Shown here: in pieces, positions 61,249 through 64,000 of the stretch
How the letters are laid out: the number at the start of each line of letters is the position of its first letter
How positions within the stretch are numbered: the first letter of the stretch is position 1
DNA from: Salinispora fenicalii
GTDB taxonomy: Bacteria > Actinomycetota > Actinomycetes > Mycobacteriales > Micromonosporaceae
Assembly (NCBI RefSeq): GCF_000514815.1
Contig: NZ_KI911471.1
Span: 62,001 to 126,000 of the forward strand
Direction: 5' to 3'
Length of the DNA stretch: 64,000 bases
Notes under the pieces: generated by a model
What the model was told of the DNA's origin: nothing
Seen by the model: the letters and a program-made list of their open reading frames with translations, nothing else
Database searches by the model: none
Program-made: the position numbers and the translations under genes

Positions 61249-64000
61249 TCAGGCCACGTTGGCCGGGCCCAGGACGCTCTTCAGGTCGGCCATCAGGGCG
61301 GTCGTCGGTGCCACCCGGAACGGGCCGAGGCGCAGCCGGGTCACCTTGCTGCCGTTGAGGAGCTTCACGTGCACCTCCGCGTCGCCCGGGTGCAGCACCA
61401 GGGTCTCCTTGAGCCGCTCCACCAACGGCGGCGTGCAGCGGGTCACCGGGATGGTGAGGGTGACCGGCTTGTTCGCCGAGTTGCTACTGACATCCGGAAT
61501 CGACATGTCCATGGCCATGATCCGTGGGGTGTCGTCCCGGCGGTCAACCCGCCCCTTGACCACCACGATCGCGTCCTCGGCGATGTACTCCCCGATCACC
61601 TCGTAGGTGTTGGGGAAGAACAGCGTCTCCACCCCGCCGGCCAGGTCCTCCAGCGTCGCCGACGCCCACGCCCGGCCCTGCTTGGTGACCCGGCGCTGCA
61701 CCCCGGAGAGGATGCCCGCGAGGGTTACCACCGTCCCGTCCGGGACGGTCCCCTCCTCGGAGAGGGCCGCGATGGTGGTGTCGGCGGCCGCACCGAGCAC
61801 ATGCTCCAGCCCGAACAGTGGATGGTCGGAGACGTAGAGGCCAAGCATCTCGCGCTCGAAGGCAAGCTTCTCCCGCTTGTCCCACTCCCCCTCGCCGATG
61901 ACCGGCATCACCGTGGTGCTCTGTCCGGCGTCGGTGTCGGCGAACCCGGCGCCGAAGAGGTCGTACTGGCCGACGGCCTCCTTGCGCTTGACGTCGGCGT
62001 ACGCGTCGATGGCGTCGGCGTGCACCGTGAGCAGGCCCCGGCGGGAGTGGTTGAGTGAGTCGAACGCACCCGCCTTGATCAGGGATTCAATGGTCTTCTT
62101 GTTGCAGACGACCGCCTCCACCTTGGACAGAAAGTCGTAGAAGTCGGTGTAGGCGCCCTTCTCCCCCCGACAGCGCATGATCGCGCTGACCACGTTCGCG
62201 CCGACGTTGCGGATCGCGGCCAGGCCGAACCGGATGTCCCGGCCGACCGGGGTGAACGGCCCGGCCGAGGTGTTCACATCCGGCGGGAGCACCTGGATGC
62301 CCATCCGGCGGCACTCCGACAGGTAGAGCGCCATCTTGTCCTTGTCGTCGCCCACCGAGGTGAGCAACGCCGCCATGTATTCGGCCGGATAGTTCGCCTT
62401 GAGATAGCCGGTCCAGTACGACACCAGGCCGTACCCCGCGGTGTGGGCCTTGTTGAACGCGTAGTCGGCGAAGGGGACGAGGATGTCCCACAGGGTCTGG
62501 ATGGCCTCGTCGGAGTAGCCGTTGCCGCGCATGCCGTCGCGGAACGGCACGAACTCCTTGTCGAGGACCTCCTTCTTCTTCTTACCCATCGCCCGGCGCA
62601 GCAGGTCGGCCTTGCCGAGGCTGTAGCCGGCGAGGACCTGGGCCGCACGCTGCACCTGCTCCTGGTAGACGATCAGGCCGTAGGTGGGGCCGAGGATCTC
62701 CTCCAGCGGTTCGGCCAGCTCCGGGTGGATCGGGGTGATCTCCTGCAGGCCGTTCTTGCGCAGCGCGTAGTTGGTGTGGGAGTTGGCGCCCATCGGGCCC
62801 GGCCGGTACAGCGCCAGAACGGCGGAGATGTCCTCGAAGTTGTCCGGCTTCATCGTCCGCAGCAGCGACCGCATCGGCCCGCCGTCGAGCTGGAACACGC
62901 CCAGGGTGTCGCCCCGGGACAGCAGCTCGTAGGTCGGCTTGTCGTCCAGCGGCAACTGGAGCAGGTCGACGGTACGCCCGTGGTTGCTCTCGATGTTTTT
63001 CAGCGCGTCGTCGATGATGGTCAGGTTGCGCAGGCCGAGGAAGTCCATCTTCAGCAGCCCGAGCGATTCGCAGGTCGGGTAGTCGAACTGCGTGATGATC
63101 GCCCCGTCGGCGTCCCGGCGCATCAACGGGATGTGGTCGACGATCGGCTCGGCGGACATGATGACCCCGGCCGCGTGCACCCCCGTCTGCCGGATCAGCC
63201 CCTCGATCCCGCGCGCCGTGTCGATGACCTTTTTGACGTCCGGGTCGGACTCGTAGAGTCCACGGATCTCGCCGGCCTCCGCGTACCGGGAGTGCTTCGG
63301 GTCGAAGATGCCGGTCAGCGGGATGTCCTTGCCCATCACCGCCGGTGGCATCGCCTTGGTGATCCGGTCGCCGACCGCGTACGGGTAGCCGAGGACCCGC
63401 GCCGAGTCCTTGATCGCGGCCTTCGCCTTGATCGTGCCGAAGGTCGCGATCTGGGCGACCTTGTCCTCGCCCCACTTCTCGGTGACGTACTTGATTACTT
63501 CACCGCGCCGACGCTCGTCGAAGTCGATGTCGACATCTGGCATCGAAACCCGCTCGGGGTTGAGGAACCGCTCGAAGATCAGGCCGTGCGGCAACGGATC
63601 CAGGTCGGTGATGCCGAGGGCGTACGCGACGAGCGAGCCGGCGGCCGACCCGCGGCCCGGCCCCACCGCGATTCCCTCGTTCTTGGCCCACTGGATGAAG
63701 TCGGCCACCACGAGGAAGTACGACGGGAACCCCATCTGGATGATGACGCCCAGCTCATATTCGGCCTGCTTGACGTGGGTCTCCGGGACACCGTTCGGGA
63801 AGCGGCGGGCGAGCCCCTTGAACGTCTCCTTGCGGAACCAGGACTCGTCGCTCTCCCCCTCCGGCACCGGGAAGACCGGCATCAGGTTCCGGAAGTCGAA
63901 CATCCCGGCCGGGTCGACCATCTCCGCGACCAGCAGGGTGTTCCGGCAGCCGGCGAGCCACAGGTCGGAGGAGTCGACGGCGCGCATCTCGTCGGCGGAC
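61249..64000 (-). CDS. dnaE: DNA polymerase III alpha subunit, N-terminus cut by window
   Basis: About 917 residues are visible, missing the PHP domain and the start. The catalytic acids are in SMPDVDIDFDERRRGEVI; other polymerase motifs are GPGRGSAAGSLVAYALGI, HAAGVIMSAEPIVDH, GPMGANSHTNYALRKNG and HTAGYGLVSYWTGY. C-terminal OB fold (VVTLAGILSGVQRRVTKQGRA) follows. It is the main replicative polymerase. Type DnaE rather than PolC, since no exonuclease insert is seen. Confidence 0.96.
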   Translation of the reverse strand, partial: SADEMRAVDSSDLWLAGCRNTLLVAEMVDPAGMFDFRNLMPVFPVPEGESDESWFRKETFKGLARRFPNGVPETHVKQAEYELGVIIQMGFPSYFLVVADFIQWAKNEGIAVGPGRGSAAGSLVAYALGITDLDPLPHGLIFERFLNPERVSMPDVDIDFDERRRGEVIKYVTEKWGEDKVAQIATFGTIKAKAAIKDSARVLGYPYAVGDRITKAMPPAVMGKDIPLTGIFDPKHSRYAEAGEIRGLYESDPDVKKVIDTARGIEGLIRQTGVHAAGVIMSAEPIVDHIPLMRRDADGAIITQFDYPTCESLGLLKMDFLGLRNLTIIDDALKNIESNHGRTVDLLQLPLDDKPTYELLSRGDTLGVFQLDGGPMRSLLRTMKPDNFEDISAVLALYRPGPMGANSHTNYALRKNGLQEITPIHPELAEPLEEILGPTYGLIVYQEQVQRAAQVLAGYSLGKADLLRRAMGKKKKEVLDKEFVPFRDGMRGNGYSDEAIQTLWDILVPFADYAFNKAHTAGYGLVSYWTGYLKANYPAEYMAALLTSVGDDKDKMALYLSECRRMGIQVLPPDVNTSAGPFTPVGRDIRFGLAAIRNVGANVVSAIMRCRGEKGAYTDFYDFLSKVEAVVCNKKTIESLIKAGAFDSLNHSRRGLLTVHADAIDAYADVKRKEAVGQYDLFGAGFADTDAGQSTTVMPVIGEGEWDKREKLAFEREMLGLYVSDHPLFGLEHVLGAAADTTIAALSEEGTVPDGTVVTLAGILSGVQRRVTKQGRAWASATLEDLAGGVETLFFPNTYEVIGEYIAEDAIVVVKGRVDRRDDTPRIMAMDMSIPDVSSNSANKPVTLTIPVTRCTPPLVERLKETLVLHPGDAEVHVKLLNGSKVTRLRLGPFRVAPTTALMADLKSVLGPANVA

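Overview
The window is high-GC actinobacterial DNA. Many genes start with GTG, stop/start overlaps (ATGA, GTGA) are common, and Shine-Dalgarno sites are GGAGG-like. The gene content (Rel, RuvCAB-YajC-SecDF, an AlaS-RuvX-MltG-AroE block, AspRS and HisRS with an acyl-ACP desaturase, a DUF6167/DUF948 pair) is that of a chromosome of the family Micromonosporaceae, most like Salinispora or Micromonospora. Family and genus are inferred from gene order and protein character, not from a search.

Region by region. (1) 1-1143 is the 5' part of aroC (chorismate synthase), cut by the window edge. (2) 1.3-16.3 kb is accessory DNA between aroC and aroE: a Na+/H+ antiporter, a DUF1990 relic, a lower-GC patch with a stand-alone protein of four Clp_N-like repeats behind a small ORF and a 22-bp palindrome, then a nearly continuous minus-strand operon for an exported polysaccharide (acyltransferase, Wzz-like protein, O-antigen ligase, flippase, sulfotransferase, APH-fold protein, split Alg14/Alg13 glycosyltransferase, GT2) headed by a secreted beta-propeller. 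(3) 16.5-26.5 kb is the conserved block aroE-mltG-ruvX-alaS-DUF6167-DUF948, then a proline-rich membrane protein and rarA. (4) 26.6-36 kb holds an MFS exporter with its HTH regulator, aspS, a desaturase behind a perfect 31-nt palindrome, hisS, an MBL hydrolase and two tandem cyclophilin-like proteins. (5) 36-45.6 kb is rel, apt, secF, secD, yajC, ruvB, ruvA, ruvC, all on the minus strand. (6) 45.9-53.3 kb holds hydroxybutyrate dehydrogenase plus a GAF/PucR regulator facing a livG-F-K-H-M ABC transporter operon. (7) 53.3-60.1 kb is a decaying island: recombinase-like relic, DegT aminotransferase, NUDIX hydrolase, broken thymidylate-kinase-like gene, two small Cys-containing proteins, a complete IS21-type element with a 6-bp target duplication, a YdcF-like protein and a regulator relic. 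(8) 60.1-64 kb is a class V aminotransferase-fold protein and the 3' three quarters of dnaE.

The most unusual items are the Clp_N-repeat locus, the sulfotransferase-bearing polysaccharide operon with a Wzz protein whose kinase domain has lost its P-loop, the 31-nt palindrome before the desaturase, the 30-bp tandem repeats before rel, and the DegT/NUDIX/kinase cassette. No tRNA, rRNA or CRISPR array was seen.
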